Shown: positions 12,711-24,149 of the stretch, piece after piece | Layout of the letters: the number at the start of each line of letters is the position of its first letter | Position numbering within the stretch: the first letter of the stretch is position 1 | Origin: Nematostella vectensis | Lineage: Eukaryota; Cnidaria; Anthozoa; Actiniaria; Edwardsiidae | DNA length: 64,000 nucleotides | NCBI RefSeq assembly: GCF_932526225.1 | Contig: NC_064048.1 | Span: 6,926,627-6,990,626 of the forward strand | Reading direction: 5' to 3' | Made by a program: the position numbers and the translations under genes | The notes under the pieces: generated by a model | Told to the model about the DNA's origin: nothing | The model's database searches: none | What the model saw: the letters and a program-made list of their open reading frames with translations, nothing else

Positions 12711-12719
12711 CTGCATGGG

Positions 12720-12879
12720 TTATTACCTGCCTAAGATACGCACAAACTATGGCAAATTTAATATTCGCTTTCTTGGTGTAAAAATCTGGAACGATATTCA
12801 GGATGATTATAAATCTGAATCTCGCTCCAGTTTCAAGACACTAATGACCAGCTCTCTTTTAGATCGTTACAAAAGCTAA
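12720..12879 (+). pseudogene. Non-LTR reverse transcriptase, C-terminal part after the insertion
   Basis: Reads YYLPKIRTNYGKFNIRF and continues IWNDIQDDYKSES to a TAA at 12877-12879, which is the usual C-terminal tail of this LINE group. It continues the frame broken at 1137 and so marks the right edge of the EnSpm-like element. Confidence 0.87.
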
Positions 12880-13227
12880 CTCTATTATTGTTGTAATTTA
12901 CAAACTTAAGATTCTCTCCTATATATAAATGATCCCTATAATCGACCTCCCCTTGCTTGTGCGTGTTTTGTTCTTGTGCGTGCATCTATTGTCGTCTGTT
13001 TTTCGTTTCTGTTTGTATTGATATTATATTGATGTATCATGTTGTTTACCCATGTAATTTTCCGCTTGACCTAGCCGCTTAAGCTCGATTAGCTATGCTA
13101 TTTCTTAATGCGGCTGGTGCCCAATTATAAAAATTATAATTATTTTTCTCCTTTTCTTATTTAATAAGTAATATGTGTATAATAGAGGGTGCTAATAAAA
13201 TATGTTGTTGTTGTTGTTGTTGTTGTT
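12880..13227 (+). repeat. LINE 3' untranslated region ending in a (TTG)n tail
   Basis: Non-coding DNA after the LINE stop codon ends in about eight TTG units (13203-13227). A microsatellite tail in place of poly(A) is normal for several non-LTR clades and marks the 3' end of the LINE copy. Confidence 0.75.
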
Positions 13228-13816
13228 ACATTGAAGAAACTCGCCTGCCCAGATGTCTTAAAATTAATCCCACAAACAAGACAAAACTCGTCTTTGCTGC
13301 GTTTGTTGTTCAATCTTTTTAGTGACGTTTTAGGTGATTGAAATTGAACAGTTTTTTTTCTTTTTTCGGAGAGGAGAACTAACCGGAGTTTGATTCATGA
13401 TTTCCGACTAAACCCATGCAAAGCATATTAGCATATTGACAGCTTTCGCGCGATGGTACGAGTTTTGGCACGTCGGTCGCTTATTAACGCTAACGCATGC
13501 GCAACAGAGACAGTTTCGACCCATGGCAGAGGTATCTTTTCCTCGCGAACTCCAGCCCAGCGAAATACAGAGAAAAGAGGCCTCTGCTAGCAGGGAACGG
13601 CCTTGGATTGATTTGAGACATTACGTCATGTCTGTCAAGGCACAGGCAACCCAAGCGCTTTTTCCATGTATGCTTATTTAGAGAGACAGTCTCTAGAATC
13701 ACGGTCAATCTAGGCTTAGAGTGGAAGTCAATGGGATCAAGGCGAAGTAAATAAATAAATGTTAGGACTGCGCCAAAAGGGTAGGTTAAATCGAATGCAA
13801 TGAGATTGAAGTCACC

Positions 13817-14135
13817 TTAAAGCCGCATTATCACAAGCCTCAAACCGCTCGCGAGCGAGCTGCTAGAGGCGTCTGCTTTCGCAAGCTACATTATCAGCAG
13901 TGCAGTATATTCCAGAGTGCCGACAGAAACTCAACTGACAGTTAGAAGAATCTATTAAAATCTGCGCCATTTAACAGGCAATCCGCTTTAAATTATCAAT
14001 GACAATGACCCTAAAAAAACGTTCAATAGACTCACTGCTTTCATTTTGAAATATATATTTTGCGTTTTCCTTTAAAAATCATCGGAGATTGTTACGTAAT
14101 CGACTGGAAGTAAACTGGTGACAATGCGGCTTTAA
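13817..14135. mobile_element. MITE with TTAAAGCCGCATT termini
   Basis: Starts TTAAAGCCGCATTATCAC and ends with the inverse, GACAATGCGGCTTTAA, giving a small non-autonomous element of about 320 bp. A related end, AACGATGCGGCTTTAAG, lies at about 50743-50759 in a STRAP intron. No coding content. Confidence 0.65.
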
Positions 14136-14519
14136 TTTCTATAAATTAAGCTTAATGATAACATACATGGGAAGAGCCAAAGAAGGGGGCTACATGATTG
14201 GTACAATTAAAAATAAAAAAACTTTGGAAAAGTAATATTTGGTGTTTTTTTTTTTTTAAATATAAATTATGCTTTGAGTGTGTGTGGTGTAATTGTGTAT
14301 GTCGGAATTGATACACAAGATTGAAGATAGAGACAGGGTAGCAAATTATAAAGGTGTGAGAAAACAAACCAAGATGTTTGGTATTTGTTGGTGAGTAGGA
14401 AATGATGAGTAGGAAATGATACGGATTATTATTATAACTTTTTTTTTGTAAGAGAAATAGAGGTCTGGTATATGAATCAAATGTTGATCCCCTATGGTAA
14501 GAGAGTCTTCTTTGGAGAC

Positions 14520-15175
14520 GTGAAAATCCGGGCACAACAATAGCACATAGCAATATGACACACCGTTCACCTTGGTAATATGATGAACAGTCATAGCAAC
14601 ATATGACACACCGCTCACCTAGGTAATATGAACAGGACCCTGTTAAATGACACACTGTTAACCTCGTTATATGAACAGTCATAGCAACATGACGTACACC
14701 GTTCACTACGGTAATATGAAAAGTCATAGCAACATGACACACCGTTAACCTCGGTAATATGAATAGCCATAGCAACATATGACACACCGTCCACCTAGGT
14801 AATATGAACAGACCCTGCTAAATGACATGACCGTTAACCTCGGTAATATGAACTGTTATGGCAACATGACGTACACCGTTTACCTCGGTAATATGAACAG
14901 TCATAGCGACATATGACACACCGTTCACCTCGGTAATATGAACAGTCATAGCGACATATGACACACCGTTCACCTCGGTAATATGAACAGTCATAGCGAC
15001 ATATGACACACCGTTCACCTAGGTAATATGAACAGACCCTGCAAAATGACACACCGTTAACCTCGGTAATATGAACAGTCATAGCAACATGACGTACACC
15101 GTTCACCTGGGTAATATGTACAGTTATATAGCTACATGACACACTGTTCACCTCGGTAATATGAACAGTAATACA
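14520..15175. repeat. 45-bp minisatellite
   Basis: About fourteen imperfect tandem copies of a 45-bp unit: ACACCGTTCACCTCGGTAAT, then ATGAACAGTCATAGCGACAT, then ATGAC. Because 45 is divisible by three, the minus strand shows long artefactual frames with a 15-residue repeat (GVSYVAMTVHITEV type). I do not call these genes. Confidence 0.9.
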
Positions 15176-16180
15176 CCTTTTGCTGTTCAATAACGGGGAA
15201 GGGACATTTATTTGTGCCAAACGTTGTATCGTTAACGTGCATTGTACGTTCATCAACATCACACGAAACATCCTTAGCATGACAAGTCTTATTAATATTA
15301 TTAATATTATTTGTAGTTAAGGAAACTAGAAATGTCTATATAAGACAAAAAAACCTAGTATAACTTGGGTTGAAAAAACCTAGAAGTTGACTTGTTTACC
15401 CAAAAAGTGCTCTCTGATCAAAATAGTGCTCCCAAACCCAAATAGTGCCGAGCACAATCTGGAAAGGCCTACCCACAGGTAAGCTAACGGCGAGCGTAGA
15501 AGGTCGATTATAATAGTTTGTATCAGTGAACTGGGCTTGTTGCAAATCTTGTTGAAATAAATATCCTGACTTCAAAATAAACCTCTTAGTATGACGATAT
15601 ACTATCTTAAGAACCTCTGATGCTGCTCATAATTCCGACATTCCAGCAATTTCTAGTCTAAGCTGTTTTAGCCGCCGCAAATTCTTAACGTCGCCTCCTG
15701 TATATAAAATAGACAAGGTTGCAAACTCGGATAACCGCCAAATTCAGCGGATCACATTTGTTATTGTAGAAGTAAACCCCAAATAAAATAACAAAAACAC
15801 CACAAAACACTATTAGACGAAAATATCCGAAGATTTCATACGATTTTATTGTCATTTACAGAAAAAAAAATGATGTTCAGAATCTTGCAGAATCGCAGAT
15901 GACTAACACTCTACTTTCTTTTGATCAATTTACAGCGTTTATGATGACTTTCTACGTTTAATTAATTCAACTTAGATTATTATAATTATCCCCATACTTG
16001 AAAACAGCATACAACATTTCGGATGATTCTTTAATAGCAGGGCCGTAGCAGGGGTAGGGCACTAGGGGAACGTGCCTCCCAAATATTTACAAAAATCATA
16101 AGGAAATGACCAGTAGAGAAGTGTCTGTGCCTCCAAGTATTGTCTGTCTTGTGCCCCCTACCCCCCCCCCCCCCCCAATA
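15176..16180. other. Intergenic stretch without a visible gene
   Basis: Contains an ATT microsatellite near 15287-15310 and, from about 16038, a repeat starting CAGGGCCGTAGCAGGGGTAG that runs into a poly-C tract at 16161-16176. No coding signal recognised on either strand. Confidence 0.6.
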
Positions 16181-16547
16181 GGGACCTTAAGCAACGACGA
16201 CGGCAACGTGGACGACGACGGCAAAAAAACAATGGGATTTGATTCAGAATTCAATAGCAGCACGTGAAAATGCATTCTGTCTGATACATTTCAGCCGTTT
16301 TCCATAAAACCACGACGTGAAAACTCCAACTTTCACGGTCAATTGAGGACGCGGACGTTTGCCGTGTAAACTCCCCTAACTACGTTCGCTGCTGTAGAAA
16401 TAATGTCCTTAGTTTATTTTTATCTATCTCTGACTATAATGTTTCGCTAATTCCATTGCAATGAAATTATAATTGATCGCAAGGCGCGAACACATCATTT
16501 TCGATCTCGTTGTCCTAGGCGTTGCCGTCGTCCTTGCTCAAGGTCCC
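16181..16547. mobile_element. MITE with GGGACCTT termini, TA target site
   Basis: Left end GGGACCTTAAGCAACGACGA and right end TCCTTGCTCAAGGTCCC are inverted repeats of nearly 30 bp. TA dinucleotides flank both ends (16179-16180 and 16548-16549), which fits a Tc1/mariner-type MITE; a 3-bp AAT duplication is an alternative. It interrupts an older repeat whose own ends (CCGTAGCAGG at about 16044, inverse CCTGCTACGG at about 16561) lie outside it. Confidence 0.72.
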
Positions 16548-16588
16548 TAATATTTCGAGGCCTGCTACGGACGGTGAATAGTGTAGTT

Positions 16589-18638
16589 CTAACATCTTGG
16601 ATGGCTCCACCCCGTGGTATAATTCTCCCTCGTGAAGCAATACTCCCCAAGCCTCAACTCATCCTGGCAGTGCTGCATGAGCGCGGGCTCAGTAAATAAG
16701 CCCACGACACTTGCTGCGATTATCCCAGCGGTACTTCCCCACTGAATCATGCCCATTGCTATACCCTTGTCGACAGGATCTTCAAATTGTCCCGCCGCTT
16801 CTAGTGCTCCGTTGACCATGACAGAGCCGCTGATAAAGCCGTGGGTAGCGCATAGCAGAAGGACGATCCAGACATTAGGGATAAACCGATACCACGTGAC
16901 AAAGATAAAGAAGATCACGTGAGCGAAATCAAGCAAGGAAAGTATCCACAGGCGGTGAACCCGTGCGTAAGGTAAAGCTTTGGGGAAGAAACGAGATACG
17001 AAAAGAAGCTCAGAACAGCCAAGAAACCGCGAAGTGCCGAATGCGAGGGTGTAGAACTTGAAATGGTTGGAAGATTTAAAGGGAGCGTTAGGAAAAACTA
17101 GAGTTGTGAGCACCGAGTAATGGGAGAAGAAGAAAGCGAAGAAGCCGACATAGAGATAAAGGCAGATAGGTAGAACTTGTATCAGGATTCTGGATTTTCC
17201 TCCACAGCTGGTTGCATTGTCTTTTGTCTCATCAAGGTCTTGTAATAAAGGCTGATACTTGACTTCTGAATTCTCCCCGTGATCGATCTAAAAAGAGTAA
17301 TATTTTTTCCTTTTTTACGTGCATTTGTAATTAAAACTATCCCACCTCTTCCTAGAATACTAAGGCAATCACTCATTGATTCCGCCTGCCAACAGTTAGC
17401 TATTATCAGCAAGCCACCGAGCTAGCCAGACAACCAGTCAGTCAGACAACGAACCAGCCATACAACCAGTTATATCCAAACAACGAGCCAGCCAAACAAC
17501 CAGTCAGCTAGACAACCAGTCAGGCTGACAACGAGCCAGCCAGACAACCAGTCATCCAGAAAACGAGCCAGCCAGACAACCAGTTATCCAGACAATGAGA
17601 CAGCCAGACAACCAGTAAGCGTGACAACCAGTCAGCCAGACAACGAACCAGCCAGTCAAACAGTTATCAAGACAACCAGCCAGCCATCCCCAGACAGGCA
17701 GTTAACCCATCAACGAGCCAGCCAGACAACCAGTCAGCCAGACAGCAAGCCAGCAGACAACCAGACAACGAGCCAGCAGTCAACGAACCAGCCAGCCAGT
17801 TATCTGCTATCTGTTTCTAAATTGCACTGAATTGCGAGAAAAAAATCGTCGTCTGTTTTTTTACCTGTGAGTCTTCCAGGGCAAAGAAGAAAGCCAGGTA
17901 GATAGCACTGAACGCTAGTGTGCCCGCAACGGCAGCACGCGGCGTGATACACTGGGAAGTCGTCAGACCTGAACACGATTGATAGGCGACTGTTACATTG
18001 ACTTTCAGGGGGCGGGAAAGGCCAATCAATTATACATCTTCACTTGCTCGTTGCTATTCAATATGAAGTTATTACTAATTATTTAGTTCCTAGTGATTGA
18101 GCCCGGATCAAGTTCCCTAGCCGCGGAAAGGCGACCATTCATAAAGTTAAAGAAAGCTTAATTATGTTATGCTATGCGACGTACCGGTATAATACACTGC
18201 TGCTAACATCGAGCCACAGTTAATCCCCGTCTCTAGGGCACTCGTCAGCTCGGTGAAGTTAGAAAACCGCACTGTCATGGCTAGAAACAGACTTATATTC
18301 CAGGCCAGCGCGCCACCTATCAACACAGCACCCCCTAGCCTTAAGAACACCGATTCCATCACCACGACTAGAATGACAGACACTGTTGATAACACGAGAC
18401 CAATAATGGCGCAGGCTGTGTAAGGAATGCGATATACGATCCACGGTGCTATAAGTTTGACTACAAGCTCGAGGATGGATACACTTAGAATAAGAGAGCT
18501 TGTGGGTAGAGTGCTCCCCATCAGGATGTCTTGGGCGGCGACCCCAAGTACACGTTGATGAAAAACGCACTGTAGTCCGAAGATTAGGAAACAAGCGACG
18601 TTTCTCCAACTACCACAGCAAATTCCAAGGTAAGCCAT
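16589..18638 (-). CDS. CLN3: CLN3 (battenin)-like lysosomal membrane protein
   Basis: Three coding exons in transcript order: 18638-18185, 17968-17865, 17287-16589. They close in frame to 418 aa with a TAG stop; human CLN3 has 438. The first exon matches the CLN3 start region: SWRNVACFLIFGLQ, AAQDIL, then hydrophobic segments with LELVVKLIAPW and a conserved TG in YYTG. The third exon carries SVLTTLVFPNAP, a long loop and GFISGSVMVNGALEAAGQFE (the YVNTFHNIALE-like block of CLN3). About 10-11 hydrophobic segments are present. A dileucine-like element (EVKYQPLL) lies in the cytosolic loop, where human CLN3 has its lysosomal sorting signal. The N-terminal tail before helix 1 is much shorter than in human; an untranslated or extra 5' exon is possible. 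CLN3 family members act in lysosomal and endosomal membranes. Confidence 0.9.
17410..17815. repeat. Minisatellite of CCAGCCAGACAACCAGTCAG units in a CLN3-like intron
   Basis: Degenerate tandem array with a higher-order period of about 32 bp, made of CAGCCAGACAACCAGT and ACAACGAGCCAGC words. It fills most of the second intron (17288-17864) of the CLN3-like gene. Confidence 0.85.
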
Positions 18639-19261
18639 TCCTTGAATGTTTTGTTTCTGGAACGAGGTAATTGAGACAACTATATCAGCCTCAAATGCAC
18701 AGACTTCGCTGGGGAGGGGTCCTGGAGTAATGCCCCCTCCTCCTCCCCCCTCCTGCCACTGAAAATTGTCATTTCGTGAAAAAAAAAATTGCAATTGGAT
18801 ACTGCAGAGGTGTCCCCACCTCAGGGTATTAATAACACTCCCTAAAATGCACTAGGATGAATTGCAAAATTTTCAGGTTTCCTATTATGGTTATGTAAAA
18901 TGTACAGGAGCAGAATTTTGGTGGCTTTTCCAAGAACAAAAAGCGCAAGAAACATTTTGCAAATGTCAATTCAAACACACAACAAGCCCGTACCCAGGGG
19001 GGGTGCACCCCCAATGGCCGAAAGTCCACTTTCGGTTCCATCTTGCGGTTCACCCTTGAAGGGGTGGGATCGAGGCGTGCAGTAAACGGCGCGGAATAGC
19101 TGTGATTTTTTTGTATGAGCTCCAACTTGCTATGTACTCCCTTGTTCAGTTGTATCTGCTTCAATGTATCTTGTTCTACTGTGGGGCATTTTGTGCCGGG
19201 TTCTGATCTCTATGGTTGTGCCATATTAGTGCCGACTTGGTGAACATTATTGTTAGTGCCT

Positions 19262-19520
19262 CTTACACCTATTTCAATAAACGTTGTCAGTGCAAACGGT
19301 AAATGGCCATTGTCAAATGGCAGTTCTTCTATCAAAAAATAACATGAAACTCGTCAAATTTCTTCTGACTGTAGGAACATGTGGATAATTTCTGCGATTT
19401 AACTACTTTATCATCTTTATTCTTACAAATAATTATTCCTATAAGGAGTGAATGGTCTTATAACAGCTATTTGCCATTCGCCATTTGCACTGACAACGTT
19501 TAATTAAAAAGGTGTATAGG
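19262..19520. repeat. Small MITE of the CACCTATTTCAA family
   Basis: CACCTATTTCAATAAACGTT followed by GTCAGTGCAAACGG at the left is mirrored by GCCATTTGCACTGACAACGT and AAAAGGTGTATA at the right. Related single ends occur at about 19568-19612, 22915-22975, 29170-29200 and 29360-29410. Confidence 0.65.
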
Positions 19521-20666
19521 TTCGCTGAGTATGATAAAGTGAAAACACTGATACAACTATTAATTTACACCTATTTCAATTACATTGTCGGTGCAAATGA
19601 CGAATGGCAAATTGCGACCTGTCTCGCAACAGTTTTTAACGCTCTTCTGCTTCTGCAACAAATTGCTTCAAGTCGCAGGAAAAACTTTACATGTGACATG
19701 GTGCGTGCGACCTGCAACGATTTTGTTGTGAGACAAGTTGCAGCCGAAAAGTCTATGTGTGACAGGGCCTGATGTCGTTATGTCCATGTCTTTATGTCGG
19801 TCTTATGTCAAACCATTCTCACTTGAACATACAAAGATAAGAGTGCGCGCGCCCATGTCGTTATGTCACTAGTGTGCACCGGGCATAAATATCTTAGATA
19901 ACCAATTACTAATTACATTCCCCTCTAGAATTTCCTATTGTTTAATGTCCTCACCGCTTGAAACCTTAGGGGGATCGAATGGAGCCTCTGACTGGCGAGT
20001 GACATTAATCATGTTGTTTATTGCATTGGCTGCGAGAAATAAATACTTTTTGGGTTTCTGTGGAAGAATTCAAAATGGCTTTTCAAGCTCTATATCTTGC
20101 TTAGAAAAAACGTGAATGAATTCAAAATCTTTATATAATTAGGACGAGATATTAATATTTTCTGGTGTGAGAAAATTGTAAAGGAGCATCTCCACTGTTA
20201 ACAGAATAATTAAATTTAATATTGTTCTTTTCTTTTTCTATACGGCAAAACGGCATTTCACTTCTGTGGAGTTTCAGCAGGAATAGTGAGCGAGCGAGGA
20301 ATATGGCCGCGCGAAAAAGGGGGCCATATTCTCGCTCGGGACTCCACAGAAACGCTTGCTCCGCAGGCTACATTCTCCTTTACAAAGTTTATCTGTTTAA
20401 TTATCACTTACGAAAGGGAGGAACTAGCCTTATCAATATATAATTCCTTTTTTATCAGCTGAATGCTCTTACCTTTAGTAAAATACAGATAAGGGTGCTA
20501 GATAGCCGTTTATCAGTATGAGCTCCAACTAGCTTATGATTTACTATTTGGTGTGTCTCTTTTTTAATTAAGACATCTTGTTCCACTCAGTTGGGTTTAC
20601 AGTTCTTTGCTCTGCATGTTTTTTATATGTGTGGTATGTAAATTAGTGCAACCTTCGGGAACACAC

Positions 20667-21298
20667 CCCGGGGGGTACTCCCTATATCGATCGGACGGGG
20701 ATCATCGTCGTATCTTTGAGGGTGTAAATTTGGAGCCTTGGGTATCTTTTAGGGGTGAAAATGAGAATGCCCAGATTTTATTTTAATTTGGTATCTTTTA
20801 GGGTGCTATTATGGCCAACGATAATCTAACTTGTAGCTCATGAAAGAGCGTTTAAACGTGTTCGGTATTTTCGATCACTAACCAGCCCAGCGAAAAAAAA
20901 ACACACAACCCACGGAACCATAATTGATAGCGTGCTTAACAATTATCTGTTTGTTTAGTCTGCTTTTTCGACCTCGAGAAATCTAACACGTTCCAGTTAC
21001 ACATAATTATCAGTTTTGTTATTATGTAATGGAGTGCTGAATGGCTATGCTTATGCAAATACGTGAGGAACCAGAAGAATCTGATGAATTACTTCCATTA
21101 GAGTCAGTTTTAAATAAACTTTTTTATTACAAATTATTAACGTTTGTTAAGAGGGTAAAATCATGCCTAACCACGTCCCTTTATCTTTTTAGGGTTAAAA
21201 TATAACCAGACCACGCCCACTTTTTTAGGGCTTTTTTAAAAAAAATCCCGACGATGATCCCCGTCCGGGGGAATTACCCCCCCCCCCCCTCCCCCTGG
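20667..21298. mobile_element. MITE of the GGTACTCCC/GACGGGGATCATCGTCG family
   Basis: The left end GGGGGGTACTCCCTATATCG, then GGACGGGGATCATCGTCG, is inverted at the right end as CGACGATGATCCCCGTCCGG and a C-rich run. Internal direct motifs GGTATCTTTTAGGG recur. Relatives lie at about 32923-33352, 55001-55459 and 63590-63722. Confidence 0.75.
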
Positions 21299-21654
21299 GA
21301 AACACACGCCGGGACCTGAGCGCGCGCAAAACGGTACACAAAGCGAAACTTGATTGCCCTTTTGAAATAAATATAGAATACTTCAAACTCGCAAGGTTTA
21401 CAATTTACCGTGATATTTTAGTAATTTAAGAACTGTCGACATTTAGCAGCATATTGTGGAAACTTCCCAAGTGCCACTAAAATTACGATTTTATTGTGTA
21501 CATAGACAAAAGAAACCATTCAATATCGACACAATGTAGAAATAAAATATAGAAAACTTTTAACACATTTGGTCGACAATTTACTGTTATTTATTTGAAT
21601 AAATTGAAAACTGTCTGACGACCTTTCTCGGATGCCAAGTTTATAGCCACTGCA

Positions 21655-22440
21655 TATATTTTATAGCGGATTTTATAGCGGAGCTCCCACGAAGCGCCGC
21701 GTGAGCGGAGCCCCATACCTAAGAAAAAAGTGGTTTACAAAACAAATATGATAACAAATATTGGTAACCCATCGATTCGAGTTTTCGTGACGCGATGTCC
21801 CGTCCGTCCGTCCCTTAAAAGCATCGTATGACAAGCAAACTTGGCAGGTGTCATGTTGGTGTTAAGGCGGGTGCAAAAATATTGTCAGTGATGACGTCAC
21901 CAAAAGCAAAACTATTCCGATTTCATTAAGAACAAAAATATCCATATCTCATGAACGAAACATCATATGTCAACCAATCTTGGTATGTGTCATGAAGGTG
22001 TCAAGGGGGTGCACCAATATAGCCATGTGATTGTGACGTCATCAATGGCGTGACTAGAAGCAAAAATATGCTGAAGTCATCAAATAAAAGAAATATTTAT
22101 AATTCATTAAAGACACATCGTGTGACAACAAAACTCGGTAGGTGTGATGTATGTTTGAAGTGAGGTGCAATGAAATGGTCACTTGACGTCACCAATGACG
22201 TCAATAAAGTAAAACTACCCTGACGCCGAAACATCGTATGACAACTAAACTTGTTATATGTCATGTAGATGTCAAGGGTGGGGGAAGGGGGTATAAGAAG
22301 TTGGTCGCGTGATCTGTGAAATTGTTGACGTCGTCAAAAACAGAAATATAATAATATTTAATATTTCTTAAATTATAAGGGAAATTAAGCAAATATTTGG
22401 TCGTTTGGAGCTCCGGCAATGCCTAAATCTATATATTAGG
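21655..22440. repeat. Imperfect repeats of about 140 bp rich in TGACGTCA, bounded by GGAGCTCC motifs
   Basis: Three to four diverged copies with the order: ACATCGTATGACAACTAAAC, then CTTGGTATGTGTCATG, then GGTGTCAAGGGGGTGCA, then TGACGTCA or close variants. The stretch begins with TATAGCGGAGCTCCCACG plus a hairpin (GAAGCGCCGCGTGAGCGG) and ends near TTTGGAGCTCCGGCAATGCC. It could be a degraded transposon; no gene is visible. Confidence 0.6.
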
Positions 22441-24149
22441 TTTTTACAAGCATATCCAGAATTTTGACAATCAACATTTGAGTGATGATTCAAACAAGGT
22501 TCTTCCCTATTCTTCCCTGCCATGCAGGGTGCCTAAATACCAAATTTCAGCCTATAGGTTCGTAATCTCTAGGTTCTTTTACGCGGGTGTTTACTGTATA
22601 GTTAATGAAATTGAAACCAAGGATTGGATAGTACTTACTGTATCTCAATCTCAAGAAAAAAAAGGAAACAGTATTGTAGCGGATTCCTATAATTATTTTA
22701 ATCTCATACAAAAGCAAATTGAGTAGTTTCTTAATTCTTCCTGGTGCTTCTCCTGTACTAAGAAATAACTATTTTTCTTAGGCTAAAATTTTACTAATTG
22801 CATGGGACGAGTTTATGTGGAATCTTGGATTTCTATTTCCAATGGAAATTTTCTGGTCATTTTCCAGCAAATATTTTGGGATCGATGGGTTCTTTGGGTC
22901 GTAGAACTGCCATATATCAATCGCCATTTGCAGTTTGCACTCACAACGGTTGTTGAAATAGGTGTGTGTATACAAAAGTTGAAAGCAGCTTAGGGACGCA
23001 CCCTGTTTAGGATATGACATGAATAATGTGCTTCCAATCAAGACATTTTCCCATTACAATTATTTTATATAATTTTTAGCACCTTGCTTTTGTGTTTGTG
23101 TCTCGTTTTCTTTTTTACTTACCATTGATCATTGATTTTGCGTTAATTGATCACCAGAAAGTAGTGTGAAAATCTATTTTCACAGTATCATATTCTTTTT
23201 TACTTTATAAATTGCTGTATTCTTTCTACCAAAGATTTTCAAAGTAGCGATACTCACTGCTGTATGACCGACTCCTCCGGATTTTTCCAAAACTGTTATT
23301 GACGTAAATTGTTGATGCAGATTTCTCTGTTCTTTTTCTATTATTCCGTCTTATCTAAGGTGATGTCTTCAGTTATCTCCGGGTTGAGGATACACTAAAC
23401 AGTAAGTAAAAAAAAATGCTTTAAAGTTCAATTTTCATTCTTTGTGCGACATTCTGTCGCTTTGCAACTGCAGGTAGGAGGTGTTTTTTAGGTAAAACAA
23501 AATAATCATTTGAAAACAAAGTTGGCATTTGCCACGCGGGTAGTAGCATACCACGATTATAAGTTTGGCTAATTGCCTTTTATTTGTAACGTTCATGACT
23601 GATTTGTCGTTTTAATTATTGCGAGTGTTAATGATGGTTAATCAAAGAACACCTTGTAAACGGAAGTAGGATTTGATACACTGAAATGCACGAAAATATG
23701 CGGATGCATATTAAGGAGGGTACATTATTGGGCAAAATTTCGATTGTCCTCATTGTACATTCTGTGTTACGATATTTATTTTCAAGGGGCAATCGTACAT
23801 TTGTAGAAGAAAAATTAACAAAATAAAAACTGGTGTATACGGAACCATTTTCTCTCAATCAAGTCTAATACTATACAGACTAACATATAATTCCCCATTA
23901 TATAAATTTTGAGATTCTGATTGGATTGCTTTTAAGCAATAAGCGTTTAAAGATATTTACAATAACTTCGTACCAAATTTAAAATTGCAATTTTCTATTC
24001 CGCTACTATCCTATTGATGTTAGATAGTCACACCAGACAGAAAAAAAATGCATTTATCAAACCCCCATATTTGTTTGAGCTTTGCCAATCATGCGATCGC
24101 CCCTTTTTAACTGAAAGTTGCAGTGATTCTGCAAAGAACTATTGCCGCA

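Larger units (their letters stand above)
1138..12719. mobile_element. EnSpm/CACTA-like DNA transposon, about 11.6 kb, with two divergent genes
   Basis: The borders come from the interrupted LINE: its frame stops at 1137 and resumes at 12720 with a possible TT target duplication (1136-1137 and 12720-12721). The termini are weakly inverted: the left starts CCACACAAAATG and the reverse complement of the right starts CCCATGCAGAAA, both reaching GTATGT about 17-22 bases in. Inside are subterminal repeat arrays, a Tnp2-like transposase (2158-5037, minus) and a BEN-domain gene (5284-11387, plus). Plant CACTA elements also pair a transposase with a second DNA-binding protein that recognises subterminal repeats. 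The exact end bases could be off by 1-3. Confidence 0.8.
18639..24149. other. 5.5-kb intergenic region, repeats only
   Basis: Holds several small repeats annotated separately (19262-19520, 20667-21298, 21655-22440), a palindrome at about 20262-20350 with arms of the type TTCTGTGGAGT, and part of a CACCTATTTCAA-family element near 22920-22975. No coding exon recognised; the short frames present have no family resemblance. Confidence 0.6.

Noticed and set aside
14152-15280. Minus-strand frames of 148 and 211 codons
   Set aside because: They are produced by the 45-bp minisatellite and by low-complexity flanks; no domain or splice support.
17621-17830. Plus-strand frame rich in Gln/Ser/Thr/Pro
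   Set aside because: Artefact of the CAGCCAGACAAC minisatellite inside a CLN3-like intron.
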